A stretch of 61,505 bases of DNA from Nostoc sp. CHAB 5836 (GTDB taxonomy: Bacteria; Cyanobacteriota; Cyanobacteriia; Cyanobacteriales; Nostocaceae): contig NZ_JAIVFV010000023.1 of assembly GCF_020829445.1 (NCBI RefSeq), forward strand, positions 1 through 61,505, read 5' to 3'. How positions within the stretch are numbered: position 1 is the first letter of the stretch; each line of letters begins with the position of its first letter. The translations under genes and the position numbers were made by a program. The notes beneath the pieces are model-generated. The model saw only the letters and a program-made list of their open reading frames with translations, did no database searches and had not been told where the DNA came from. Positions 53,417 through 61,505 of this stretch are shown here, in pieces.

Positions 53417-54474
53417 GATTGAACACTAAGTCTAGTCAAAGGCATTACTGACACTATTTTATCAGCTTCATCTACCGTGATTTGCGCTAGCCCAAATTGT
53501 TCAATTACTGCTGCATTTGTCGTCAAATGTCTACTTATTTCAGCTACCCGATACTGACTTCCCTGCGCAGCTAAAGCAGCTGGCAATAATAACTGGTCTG
53601 CTAAATGTTCATCTACTGCTGCGCCAGTTTGATGAAACTCAAGCAGTTGCTGACAAGCAATTTCTGCAACTGTTTCCGCCGACAACCGTAATCGCCCAAA
53701 CCCACCAAAGCCAGTTAAGCTGTTCTGATATTCAGCAGTTAAGAAAATACCCGCCCCAGGTGCGACACCTCTTTCTCGCAAGGCGTGTACAGCAACTTTC
53801 AAATGGGCTGACCGTAACAAATTTTCGGCACGATTTGCCATCCGTTGGGGAATATGAGAAGGCAATTCCGTCACCACTGCTAGTCCCCGCACCTGTTGTA
53901 AATCTCCCCGTTCTAACAAGTTGATTCCGCCGACGTTACCACCCCCATCCACCTGTAACTCCACCTCTCCCCCACCTTGGGGAAACCACCCCCAAGCGCC
54001 TAACTTGACTTGGGCTTCCACTCCCATGCGTTGCAATATTGGCAAATAAACTTGCTCAATGTACGTCACTGTCGGGCTAAAATTTACATGAGTTCCACCC
54101 TTTAGTGTTACTTGGGAATTGCCGGATGCGAGTGCCAAAGGTAAAAGAATTGTCTGTAAAACTAGAGCGATCGCACCCGCAGAACCACCTTGTTGTGCTT
54201 TACTAACATCAAAGGTATAAATTCCAGCTTGCACAGCACTACCTGGAATGAATTCCAGCACCATTGAACCCAAAGCATCACCCCGTAATTGGGCATTACA
54301 AATTCTCGCGGCAGCCCGAACTGCTGTCAAGTGTTGTGCTGCTAATCCTGGCTTTTTGCGTCCAGCGCGAATGCCTGTAATCCTTATGGGTTCGGCAGTG
54401 ATGGCGGCTAGACTTAAGGAAGTGCGAAGAACTTGTCCGCCTCCCTCTCCGTAGGAACCGTCAATTTCAATCAT
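53413..54474 (-). CDS. rtcA: RNA 3'-terminal phosphate cyclase
   Basis: Converts RNA 3'-phosphates to 2',3'-cyclic phosphates through a His-AMP intermediate. 353 residues from the ATG of MIEIDGSYGEGGGQVLRTSL; an upstream in-frame extension is not homologous. RAGRKKPGLAAQHLTAVRAA, KAQQGGSAGAIALVLQTILL, KGGTHVNFSPTVTYIEQV, GAWGWFPQGGGEVEL and EISRHLTTNAAVIEQF (with the likely nucleophilic His) cover the family motifs. No RtcB or RtcR lies nearby. The stop TAA is within the terminal repeat of the element at 53194-53416. Confidence 0.95.
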   Translation of the reverse strand: MIEIDGSYGEGGGQVLRTSLSLAAITAEPIRITGIRAGRKKPGLAAQHLTAVRAAARICNAQLRGDALGSMVLEFIPGSAVQAGIYTFDVSKAQQGGSAGAIALVLQTILLPLALASGNSQVTLKGGTHVNFSPTVTYIEQVYLPILQRMGVEAQVKLGAWGWFPQGGGEVELQVDGGGNVGGINLLERGDLQQVRGLAVVTELPSHIPQRMANRAENLLRSAHLKVAVHALRERGVAPGAGIFLTAEYQNSLTGFGGFGRLRLSAETVAEIACQQLLEFHQTGAAVDEHLADQLLLPAALAAQGSQYRVAEISRHLTTNAAVIEQFGLAQITVDEADKIVSVMPLTRLSVQS

Positions 54475-54785
54475 GGGCGATTTTGGGATGGTGGATTTTG
54501 GGTTATGCCCACGGCTCTTAAAATCAAACCACACATTATAAACGCTCAACAGCGAGCTTTTTCGAGGGAGGTTACACAAATATACAGAGAAAGTTTGATA
54601 TGTGTTTCTATAGTTTGCTAATTCGGCAAGGGTTTTAATTGCTGGGTTGGGATGTGCAATAAGACACCAAGGGTCTTTCTTTTAAGCTGTCTTTGTTTGA
54701 ATTCGCATCTAGGATATTTAGCCCATAGCATTTCTTTTGTACAAGACGCTACGTGAACATTTTGAATGCGTGAATTTTGAATTGC

Positions 54786-55268
54786 TTATCTGCCGTTGTA
54801 GCTGAATCTAAATGTACATTCTAGAATCAACTTTTGATTCACTAGCGAATAGGGCTGAATTTCTAGAGCGCGTTGAAAAGCTCGAATAGCTTGACCATAC
54901 TCTGCTAGTGCCGCATAACACAAGCCCATACCGTGAAGTGCCCCAAAATGTATTGGATTTATCTGCACAACCATCTGACAATCTGCCAAAGATTTTTGAT
55001 AATCACCAACACTGTAATAGAGGAAAGCCCGACGATTCCAAGCTTCAGCAAAATCTGGCTGCTCTTTAATTAGTGCTGTCAGTGCTGTTTCAGCTTCAGC
55101 AATTTCACCTGCATCCAGCAACTTTTGACTGCGGTCAATTATTTCCAGCCCATAGATACCCTTTTGCTGAAACCAAATCCGCCAGATTTTTCTGGTTGCC
55201 TTTTCGCGGACTGTAGCATCCGGGTTTTTCAACTCTTCAAGTAAGGAATTGATAGATAAAGAATCCAT
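54786..55268 (-). CDS. TPR protein
   Basis: 160 residues with three tetratricopeptide units: AEAETALTALIKEQPDFAEA, WNRRAFLYYSVGDYQKSLAD and GMGLCYAALAEYGQAIRAFQ. The N-terminal part resembles the cyanobacterial family starting DSLSINSLLEELKNPDATVR. Protein-interaction scaffold; partner unknown. Soluble. The 311-base gap to rtcA holds no recognisable feature. Confidence 0.85.
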   Translation of the reverse strand: MDSLSINSLLEELKNPDATVREKATRKIWRIWFQQKGIYGLEIIDRSQKLLDAGEIAEAETALTALIKEQPDFAEAWNRRAFLYYSVGDYQKSLADCQMVVQINPIHFGALHGMGLCYAALAEYGQAIRAFQRALEIQPYSLVNQKLILECTFRFSYNGR

Positions 55269-55610
55269 GAATTTGAGATCAGTGAATATACCTTTGTATT
55301 AACTTTCTCACAAATTATATCTATTAAATCATTTTTAAAGTCATCTTTAAATTTGCGGTCATTAAGTGCTAATTATGAAAGTTCTGTGTGTTTGTTCTAT
55401 TTAGTAATGCGACTAATACACACTCGACATCAAGAGCCATAAGTGGTTGCTTATTAGGATGTCAATCTTTCAAAACTGACTATAGGTCAATACGCTAAGG
55501 CTTTGGCTAAAACTCTGTTACAAAGTCAATTTTTTAACGTAGACGCTTCTCTACGAGACGCTACGCGAACGGCTTGCCGCAGGCTACCGCCAACGCGGAG
55601 CGTCTCGTAA

Positions 55611-55952
55611 GAGGATGTTTGAAAAGTATTGGGTGAATAGAATTCGCTACTAAGTAAGTCAGCAAGAATAAATAAAACTATATTACGAAACGTAAATACA
55701 CCTGAAACCCTTATAAATGACGAAGGACAAGTGACAAATGACAGCCTTAGCCACTTAGCTTTATTTGCGCCGCTCTACTTACACTAGCGTTGTCCACCTT
55801 TGTGGACTAACGAAAAATTAAGGTTTTGAACCTGCATAGGTGGTCACTGAGCGGCTGGTGAGCGCAATCGAACCATGTCGAAGTGCAGGTTTTGTTTGTG
55901 TAGCCGCACCTGTGCCAGGGCTAGTAATAAATTAGACTTTTCAAACATCCTC
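55611..55952. repeat. MITE-like element, GAGGATGTTTGAAAAGT family, nested
   Basis: Ends GAGGATGTTTGAAAAGTA and GACTTTTCAAACATCCTC, flanked by TAA on both sides (55608-55610 and 55953-55955). The host reads ...CGTCTCGTAAGAGTTGG without it. Confidence 0.87.
55651..55781. repeat. MITE-like element, TAAGTAGGTCGGCGC family, innermost
   Basis: 131 bp. Ends TAAGTAAGTCAGCAAGAATA and TTTGCGCCGCTCTACTTA. Third level of nesting. Confidence 0.85.
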
Positions 55953-56022
55953 TAAGAGTTGGACACAGAGAGAAGAAAGAAATGCTTAACCCAAGTGTAT
56001 TGGACTATAAGTTTGAAGAATC

Positions 56023-56427
56023 TCAAACGCTTACTCTGTCTAGGTGAAAACCTAATTTCCGGAGATGTCTATTGATTACCACTTCTAATTGGTTAAAATC
56101 ATAAGGTTTAGTAATGCAATCATCAAATCCTTTGACCATCATAGATTCATGATTTTGTTTCATTCTTAGAGGTGTTACTGCAATGATTGGAATGGTAGCA
56201 GTTTTTGAGTCGTGTTTGAGGTCATGAATGACTCGATTGGCACTCAAATTAGATAACATCATATCTAGCAGAATGATATCCGGTTGATGAGTTTGTGCCA
56301 ATATCACAGCCCTCACCCCTTGTTTGGTACAAATGCACGAGAAATTTAATATTCCTAGATGAGAATTAAGAAGCTCTAAATCATGTAAACTCTGTTCTAC
56401 AACCAATATTAAAGGCTGTCCATTCAT
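56023..56427 (-). CDS. Stand-alone response regulator receiver domain
   Basis: 134 residues. The phosphoacceptor is Asp55 (IILLDMMLSN), with Thr85 (AVTP) and Lys107 (TKPYD). The acidic pair near the N-terminus, usually two Asp/Glu, has only one Glu (LVVEQSLHD), so phosphorylation could be weak or altered. No output domain. No sensor kinase gene is close. Likely a signal relay or scaffold protein, as in CheY-like proteins. Confidence 0.9.
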   Translation of the reverse strand: MNGQPLILVVEQSLHDLELLNSHLGILNFSCICTKQGVRAVILAQTHQPDIILLDMMLSNLSANRVIHDLKHDSKTATIPIIAVTPLRMKQNHESMMVKGFDDCITKPYDFNQLEVVINRHLRKLGFHLDRVSV

Positions 56428-56544
56428 AAGCAGTTAATGCTGTCTAAGAAAGGCTAGGCATCAAGACTCCACCCATCAGGGGAAGCTACAGGTCTTTTTT
56501 TTAGTAAGTGCTTAAGTAAATGAATGTACGAAACTATTTTCAGG

Positions 56545-56705
56545 GGGAGCATCCCAAATGTGCCATTCCCTTGATAGCCCTCATCCCCTAACCCCGAATC
56601 CCAAAGATGGGATTCGGGGAACTAGAGTTATGTCTCCCGAATCCCAAAGATGGGAGAGGGGCTGGGGGTGAGGGACGAGACTTAAGCTTGCATTGGGATG
56701 CTCCC
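56545..56705. repeat. MITE-like element, GGGAGCATCCC family, intact
   Basis: 161 bp. Ends GGGAGCATCCCAAATG and CATTGGGATGCTCCC, perfect 8-bp target duplication TTTTCAGG at 56537-56544 and 56706-56713. Best copy of the family, and the unoccupied counterpart of 591-950. Confidence 0.92.
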
Positions 56706-56713
56706 TTTTCAGG

Positions 56714-57117
56714 CGACTAACTAGGCCATGAAATGAATCGGCTGGTGTACAATCTATGAAATTATTCATCTAAGCTGAATTTTAGCAAAGAACATAACAA
56801 TGTAATCATATCATCAAGCAGATATTAGCATGATTAATGTATATAATTGCAAGGATTGACTAAATGATCGTGATTTTTTGGTAAATAGGGGAGACTTAAT
56901 GGGCTTGAGGTTGCAGATTTATAGAAGAATTCACAACTCAGGAGTCAGAATTCAGGATCGAATGGGAGTTTGATACTTCGACCCTTGTCGATGAGAGGCT
57001 GCGCCAACGGCAGAGCTACGGACAAAGCAAGTATTATAGTATTACAGTGAGGTTGCCGAACTGCTGAGTGAGCGCCGCAGACATCGCTTCTGTTGAGAGA
57101 AATTGATTAGACATCTG
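56714..57117. other. Intergenic region, no gene recognised
   Basis: AT-rich, with a short GCGCCAACGGCAGAGC-type repeat around 57000. Nothing else could be supported. Confidence 0.4.
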
Positions 57118-57203
57118 GTAAAAATTAAATATGCGTCACCCAGAACCCTTGTAGAGATGTAGCACTGCTACGTCAAAACAATTCTCTTTCACTACTATGT
57201 CTA
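57118..57203. repeat. MITE-like element, TAGACATCTGGTGAAA family (decayed)
   Basis: Left end TAGACATCTGGTAAAAATTA, right end CTTTCACTACTATGTCTA. The central hairpin has lost one pair (AGAGATGTAGCACTGCTACG). Confidence 0.75.
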
Positions 57204-57429
57204 TTAAGTATATTTAACCATGAAAGAATATCAAATCCGCTTCATAGCACATAGTAACCGTAGAAGCTAACCCATGAATTACAGCAACCGCCTTGGCGGT
57301 TTGAGCATTAACTGGAAGTAGTCCCTTTTTCTGTGGAGCGATCGCTATATATATAGCTATCCCAAATTCAGGATGGACATCCTTGGATATTGAGATTAGG
57401 CGGCTTGGATGTACTACCAGACATCCCCT

Positions 57430-57456
57430 ATCCCTTGACGGGATTGCGTTTTTTAT
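57430..57456 (+). terminator. Orphan hairpin followed by T run
   Basis: ATCCC-TTGAC-GGGAT then TGCGTTTTTTATT. It could end a small unannotated + strand transcript; upstream, ACCGCCTTGGCGGT (57288) also folds. No coding frame of note lies between 57204 and 57655. Confidence 0.35.
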
Positions 57457-57655
57457 TGATTAAGGTTTTCTTAATCAGTCTGAGGTGGCAGATTGCTGCT
57501 CTCAATAAAAGATTATAGCCAATAAACGGCTATATCTGAATAGATTTTGTTTCAATTTTTCTCATACGCATAGTATTAATTTGCTCAAGCATTTCCGCCT
57601 CCATAGGCTGGACAAGAGCTAGAGAGATTTTTGAGATTGAATGTTTCCTTGATTT

Positions 57656-57865
57656 TTAACTTACCAAATCAACCAAGGCGTTTGACCGAAAGCGTACTAT
57701 AGATGAAACTGAGCAGCCGCGATAATTCTCAGAGGTGAATACTGATAGTGTGATATTAGCTTGACCTGGATCTAAAATGCGTTTTACCTTGCAGGTTTGC
57801 ATTTTGTTGTTGCAGTAAGCAATGATGCGATCGCCAGCCTTGACTTCTAACGCTTGAATTTTCAA
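57656..57865 (-). CDS. Small protein of unknown function
   Basis: 69 residues: MKIQALEVKAGDRIIAYCNN then KMQTCKVKRILDPG and SVSSIVRFRSNALVDLVS. It reads like a small beta-barrel; the KAGDRI opening resembles the ASDRIIL part of the 6089-6388 protein. Two Cys. No ribosome-binding site stands out; ATG start. Confidence 0.55.
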   Translation of the reverse strand: MKIQALEVKAGDRIIAYCNNKMQTCKVKRILDPGQANITLSVFTSENYRGCSVSSIVRFRSNALVDLVS

Positions 57866-58140
57866 TTAATACCAACCTTGCCAGAAATTTGCTTCGTTGA
57901 AGGAAAAATATATTGCTATATTTTATTTTCTCAACAACAGCAATGTTTATTTAAGTATAACACAAAAATTAAAGATTTTGATCGTATCAATTTAATCTTG
58001 ATCATGTCAAGTTTATTTATGCTCAAAACACTATGGGAAACTTTGGCTCTCACTTCTGTGGAGCTAAATTTTTCGAGTGCAGATTTTTTATTCCGATGTT
58101 TTTGTTACAATTATTGAAATTTTTATCTAAAAATACCACT

Positions 58141-59190
58141 ATGGCTTTATATGCTGAATTACATAGACATCTGGGCGGCTCGGTCGTACCACGAGTTTTA
58201 TGGCGATATTTTGAGCGACATTCTTCGGAGTTGATTTCCCGCTTTGCTGACTATTCAGAATTTGAAGATTTTTATACCCGCCCACGCAACACTCTAGATG
58301 AGTATCTAGAATTACATACCTTGGTAGAAAGTGTGCAAACTGTAGAGACTTTGCCTTACTTTATCTATCGCTTGGTGCGGGGTGCTTACATTTTTGAAAA
58401 TTTGGCTTATTTGGAACTGCGCTACACTCCCTATTTGCGGACACCTGAGCATCTAAGTCAATCACAGAGAATTGACAAGATGGCAAAAATTGTGCAAGTA
58501 GTAGGGCTTGCCAGCCACCAGCCAGAATATCCAATTGTTACTAGCCAAATTCTCTGTATGCACACGCGTTTACCCTATGAGGTAAACAAGGCAATTGTTG
58601 ATTTGGCGGCGGAAAATCAACAGTACGTCTGTGCAGTAGATGTAGCGGGGGGTGATAGCTATTATGCCGATCGCTTAGAAGAGTGGATTAGTCTATATGA
58701 TTATGCGCGATCGCTAGGCGTTAAAACCACGGGACATCTATATGAAACCACCGCCGGTTGTTACCCAGAACTATTACCTTATTTGATGCGCATTGGTCAT
58801 GGCATCCAAATCCCCCTACTATATCCAGAGCTACTTAATGATGTAGCTAAACGCGGGCAATGTTTGGAAGTTTGTCCCACAACTTACCTGAAAACTGGTA
58901 CTTTGCAGGATATACGTCAACTGAAATTAGTTTTTGACCGTTGTTTTGATGCTGGGGTCGATATCGCTATTTGTACTGATAATGCTGGGTTGCACAATGT
59001 GCGTTTACCCTTTGAGTATGAAAATCTCTTGACTTACAACATTATTAGTTTTGAGCAACTACAAGCTTGTCAGGATGCAGCTTTCCGTCACGCTTTTGCT
59101 TGGCCTTATAGTCAACGTCCTGCATCTCTGTTGAACGGTTTGCTCAAACCTGAGCTACCTAAAGTTCTGGCAATAAGCGATACTAATTAA
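58141..59190 (+). CDS. Adenosine deaminase-like amidohydrolase
   Basis: 349 residues from the ATG of MALYAELHRHLGGSVVPRVL; a longer in-frame start is AT-rich non-conserved sequence. Metal ligands are in HRHLGGS (H-x-H), TTGHLYETTAG (His, and a candidate catalytic Glu in place of the usual H-A-G-E) and RIGHGIQIPLLYPELL. ICTDNAGLHNV has the metal-binding Asp. The TIM-barrel metallo-hydrolase family deaminates adenosine or related purines; the altered HLYE site leaves the substrate open. Stand-alone. Confidence 0.88.
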   Translation: MALYAELHRHLGGSVVPRVLWRYFERHSSELISRFADYSEFEDFYTRPRNTLDEYLELHTLVESVQTVETLPYFIYRLVRGAYIFENLAYLELRYTPYLRTPEHLSQSQRIDKMAKIVQVVGLASHQPEYPIVTSQILCMHTRLPYEVNKAIVDLAAENQQYVCAVDVAGGDSYYADRLEEWISLYDYARSLGVKTTGHLYETTAGCYPELLPYLMRIGHGIQIPLLYPELLNDVAKRGQCLEVCPTTYLKTGTLQDIRQLKLVFDRCFDAGVDIAICTDNAGLHNVRLPFEYENLLTYNIISFEQLQACQDAAFRHAFAWPYSQRPASLLNGLLKPELPKVLAISDTN

Positions 59191-59329
59191 ACGATTTTTT
59201 TTGATGCCGTAGAGAAAGCTGTAATGCACAAATGTTCAATTTTGCGGAAAGTTGTCAGCGCTGTAAATCTGCACTGACAACTTTCCAAGACGAACTTTGA
59301 ATTTATTTCTCCCCCAACTTTCTCTACCC

Positions 59330-59480
59330 CCAATACTGCGTAGGTTTTGCATAAAAAATAGAAATTTGTAGGTTGGGTTGAGGAACGAAACCCAACATTT
59401 TCATGGGTTTGTTGGGTAACCCATTGCCTCAAACGCCACCTGCTACCCTGCGGGAACGCTAAAAGCGAACAAGTCTCTTA
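59330..59480. repeat. CCAATACTGCGTAGG-family element, left part
   Basis: Left end CCAATACTGCGTAGGTTTTG and GTAGGTTGGGTTGAGGAACG core as in 16163-16304. The right end is replaced by GCTACCCTGCGGGAACGC-type repeats shared with 29720-29775. Confidence 0.65.
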
Positions 59481-59589
59481 ACCGCAAGGGCGCAGCGTCT
59501 CCCCTTGGGAGAAGGGGTTGGGGGATGAGGACAAATCCTTTTGAAAAGAGTTGAATTACAGGTTTCAAAATCGGCGTGGTTTATAATTT

Positions 59590-61272
59590 ATGGCATCTAC
59601 TATTCAAACTCTACCAACAGAAGTCGTATATCTCATTACAGCTGGTGAGGTAATCGACTCTTTAGCTTCTGTGGTGCGGGAATTGGTAGAAAATTCCCTA
59701 GACGCAGGTGCAACGCGAATTGTGGTTTCTCTATGGCCGCAGCAATGGCGAATTTGTGTGGCAGATAATGGTTGTGGAATGAACCTAGATGATTTGCAAC
59801 AAGCAGCCACAGCCCACAGCACCAGTAAAATTCGCTCTCGTGCCGATTTATGGAAAATTAAGAGTTTGGGGTTTCGTGGTGAGGCGTTGCACAGTTTAAC
59901 GACTCTGGCAGATTTGGAGATTTTAAGTCGTCCTGTGGGTGGGAAATTAGGATGGCGGATTAGCTATGGCGATGGTGGGAAAGTTATGCAAGTTGAAGTA
60001 ACTGCGATCGCACCTGGTACTGTAGTTACAGTTTCCAATCTTTTCGGTAATTGCTCATCTCGTCGTCAGGGATTACCCACAGCAGCACAGCAAATGAAAG
60101 CCGTGCAAGGGACAATTCAACAAATCGCCCTATGTCATCCCCACGTCACCTGGCAGATTTGGCAAAACGACCGTCAATGGTTCACCATCTGTCCTGCTGC
60201 CACAACTGGGCAGCTGCTACCCCAGATTTTACCACAAGTGCGACAAGGTGATTTGCAAGAAGTCAAACTCGAACTCCCCAACCCTCCCAACTCCTCACTA
60301 AACTTAGTGGTAGGATTACCCGATCGCACTCATCGTCATCGTCCAGATTGGGTACGTGTAGCGATTAATGGACGGATGGTTAAGACACCAGAACTAGAGC
60401 AAACAATATTATCAGCATTTCACAGAACATTACCGCGCGATCGCTATCCAATTTGTTTCCTACATCTTGCCATTTCCCCCGATCAAATTAACTGGAATCG
60501 CAATCCAGCAAAAACAGAAATTTACCTCAACGAAATCATTTATTGGCAAGAGCAAATTACCCAAGCAATTAACCAAGTACTCAGCATCTCTTCCGCCAAT
60601 TTCAAAGAAGCTGTTCACACAACGCGAGTTAGTAAATTACTCCAAGCCGCAGAAGCCAAAGGCAGCTACAATTTCACTCCTCAAAATCCCAACGAAGATC
60701 ACAAAACTTCTAACTCCTCACTCGCAACTCCTAACTCCTTAAAGGCTGTCGCTCAAGTTAGCAACACCTATATTGTGGCGGAACATTCAAGTGGTATGTG
60801 GTTAGTGGAACAACACATTGCCCATGAGCGAGTTTTGTATGAGCAATTATGCGATGATTGGCAACTTGTCCCTGTGGAACCGCCAATAATTCTTTATCAA
60901 TTGTCGCCAGCCCAAGTATCGCAACTGCAACGCATCGGTTTAGAAATAGAACCCTTTGGCGAACAACTTTGGACAGTCCGTAACATACCTGCACCTTTGC
61001 AGCCGCGAGACGACTGTGCAGAAGCAATTTTAGAACTTAGTTGGGGAGGCGACTTACAAACAGCCCAAGTAGCCGTCGCCTGTCGCAGTGCCATTCGTAA
61101 TGGTACACCAATGAACCACGAAGAAATGCAAACACTTTTAGATAATTGGCAACGCACTCGCAACCCCCGCACCTGTCCCCACGGACGCCCCATTTATCTA
61201 TCCTTAGAAGAATCAGCTTTAGCCCGGTTTTTCCGACGTAATTGGGTAATTGGTAAAAGTCATGGAATCTGA
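59590..61272 (+). CDS. mutL: DNA mismatch repair protein MutL
   Basis: 560 residues. The N-terminal GHKL ATPase has RELVENSLDAGATRIVV, ADNGCGM, AHSTSKI and GFRGEALHSL. The C-terminal domain carries VEQHIAHERVLYEQL, which corresponds to the DQHA(x)2E(x)4E nicking-endonuclease motif with Glu at its first position, then CPHGRP and a FFRR end. So it is a MutL of the endonuclease type found in bacteria without MutH. ATG start. No mutS in the window. Confidence 0.96.
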   Translation: MASTIQTLPTEVVYLITAGEVIDSLASVVRELVENSLDAGATRIVVSLWPQQWRICVADNGCGMNLDDLQQAATAHSTSKIRSRADLWKIKSLGFRGEALHSLTTLADLEILSRPVGGKLGWRISYGDGGKVMQVEVTAIAPGTVVTVSNLFGNCSSRRQGLPTAAQQMKAVQGTIQQIALCHPHVTWQIWQNDRQWFTICPAATTGQLLPQILPQVRQGDLQEVKLELPNPPNSSLNLVVGLPDRTHRHRPDWVRVAINGRMVKTPELEQTILSAFHRTLPRDRYPICFLHLAISPDQINWNRNPAKTEIYLNEIIYWQEQITQAINQVLSISSANFKEAVHTTRVSKLLQAAEAKGSYNFTPQNPNEDHKTSNSSLATPNSLKAVAQVSNTYIVAEHSSGMWLVEQHIAHERVLYEQLCDDWQLVPVEPPIILYQLSPAQVSQLQRIGLEIEPFGEQLWTVRNIPAPLQPRDDCAEAILELSWGGDLQTAQVAVACRSAIRNGTPMNHEEMQTLLDNWQRTRNPRTCPHGRPIYLSLEESALARFFRRNWVIGKSHGI

Positions 61273-61332
61273 TGTTTCTGGTGACAGATTACAATCGGAA
61301 CATCTGCCACTACAAGCGAAGAGCGATTTATC

Positions 61333-61380
61333 TAAGTACGTTGGTGCGAAAAAACTCAAGTATGTTACGAAACGTAAATA
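61333..61380. repeat. Left part of a TAAGTACGTTGG element
   Basis: Identical to the first 48 bases of the 10909 and 50761 copies, then abruptly replaced by GGGCTTGCTGAAAAAG. Confidence 0.78.
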
Positions 61381-61505
61381 GGGCTTGCTGAAAAAGTGAT
61401 GAAAAGCCAGAAAAGGATTAATTAGCTACGGAAGCAAGAGTCAGTGATAAGTTTTTATTGTTTATTTTAAGAACAATATTATTTTTAGTAATAACAGGTG
61501 GTAAA
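61381..61505. mobile_element. Possible insertion sequence end at the window edge
   Basis: GGGCTTGCTGAAAAAGTGAT begins exactly where the preceding repeat is broken. Its look (short GC start, then AT-rich) fits the outer edge of an IS element, but the rest is outside the window and no transposase frame is visible. Confidence 0.4.

Larger units (their letters stand above)
55487..56003. repeat. CCAATACGCTTGGG-family element with two nested insertions
   Basis: Left end TCAATACGCTAAGGCTTTGG, right end CTTAACCCAAGTGTATTGG. Flanks ACTATAGG and ACTATAAG match at seven of eight bases. It is split by the 55611-55952 element, which itself carries a third element. Confidence 0.82.

Overview
The window is chromosomal DNA of a filamentous, Nostoc-like cyanobacterium. 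It opens with the 5' half of a photosystem II psbA gene. The octamer GCGATCGC (HIP1) is everywhere, the proteins are of cyanobacterial type, and the intergenic DNA is full of the short palindromic and tandem repeats typical of Nostocales. No rRNA, tRNA, CRISPR array, prophage or complete insertion sequence was recognised by eye.

Layout. 1-7 kb: psbA (D1 with Glu130), a membrane protein, hrcA, a rhodanese, a DUF3352 protein and two small unknown genes. 7-12 kb: a double-glycine-leader peptide, a secreted protein, serine acetyltransferase, a PNPOx-like flavoprotein and an Uma2 protein. 12-16 kb: fdhD, a membrane protein and an MFS exporter. 17-20 kb: an RTX-type secreted protein and an overlapping pair of unknown small genes. 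20-27 kb: Uma2, a secreted protein plus TauE/SafE-like membrane protein pair, a gamma-glutamyltransferase remnant, a DUF1802 protein and an alpha/beta hydrolase. 27-41 kb: aroE, a VWA protein, ligA, two more Uma2 genes, a methyltransferase-HIT fusion, serA, prmA and a coiled-coil protein. 41-50 kb: an EamA transporter, a PG-binding/HEAT membrane protein, a DUF2141 protein, amt, and a run with glutathione peroxidase, an SDR epimerase, an alpha/beta hydrolase and a peroxiredoxin-glutaredoxin fusion. 51-61 kb: a zinc-ribbon membrane protein with a PAP2 phosphatase, rtcA, a TPR protein, a lone receiver domain, an adenosine-deaminase-like enzyme and mutL.

Most genes are single transcription units with housekeeping or redox roles. 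Clear operon-like pairs are few: 6089/6414, 19644/19870, 21370/22040, prmA with its neighbour, and 51016/52261.

The striking part is the intergenic DNA. It is a layered deposit of small non-autonomous inverted-repeat elements (MITE-like). I sorted these by terminal sequence into about a dozen families, and for four of them I can read target-site duplications: 5 bp for the TAGGACTTACGC family, 8 bp for the CCAATACGCTTGGG and GGGAGCATCCC families, and 3 bp (TAA) for the GAGGATGTTTG family. Several copies sit inside other copies, and for several insertions an unoccupied version of the same site exists elsewhere in the window, so a relative insertion order can be read. Some element ends supply the stop codon of the neighbouring gene. 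Repeat-like DNA also lies in frame inside hrcA and aroE. No transposase gene is present, so mobilisation must come from elsewhere.
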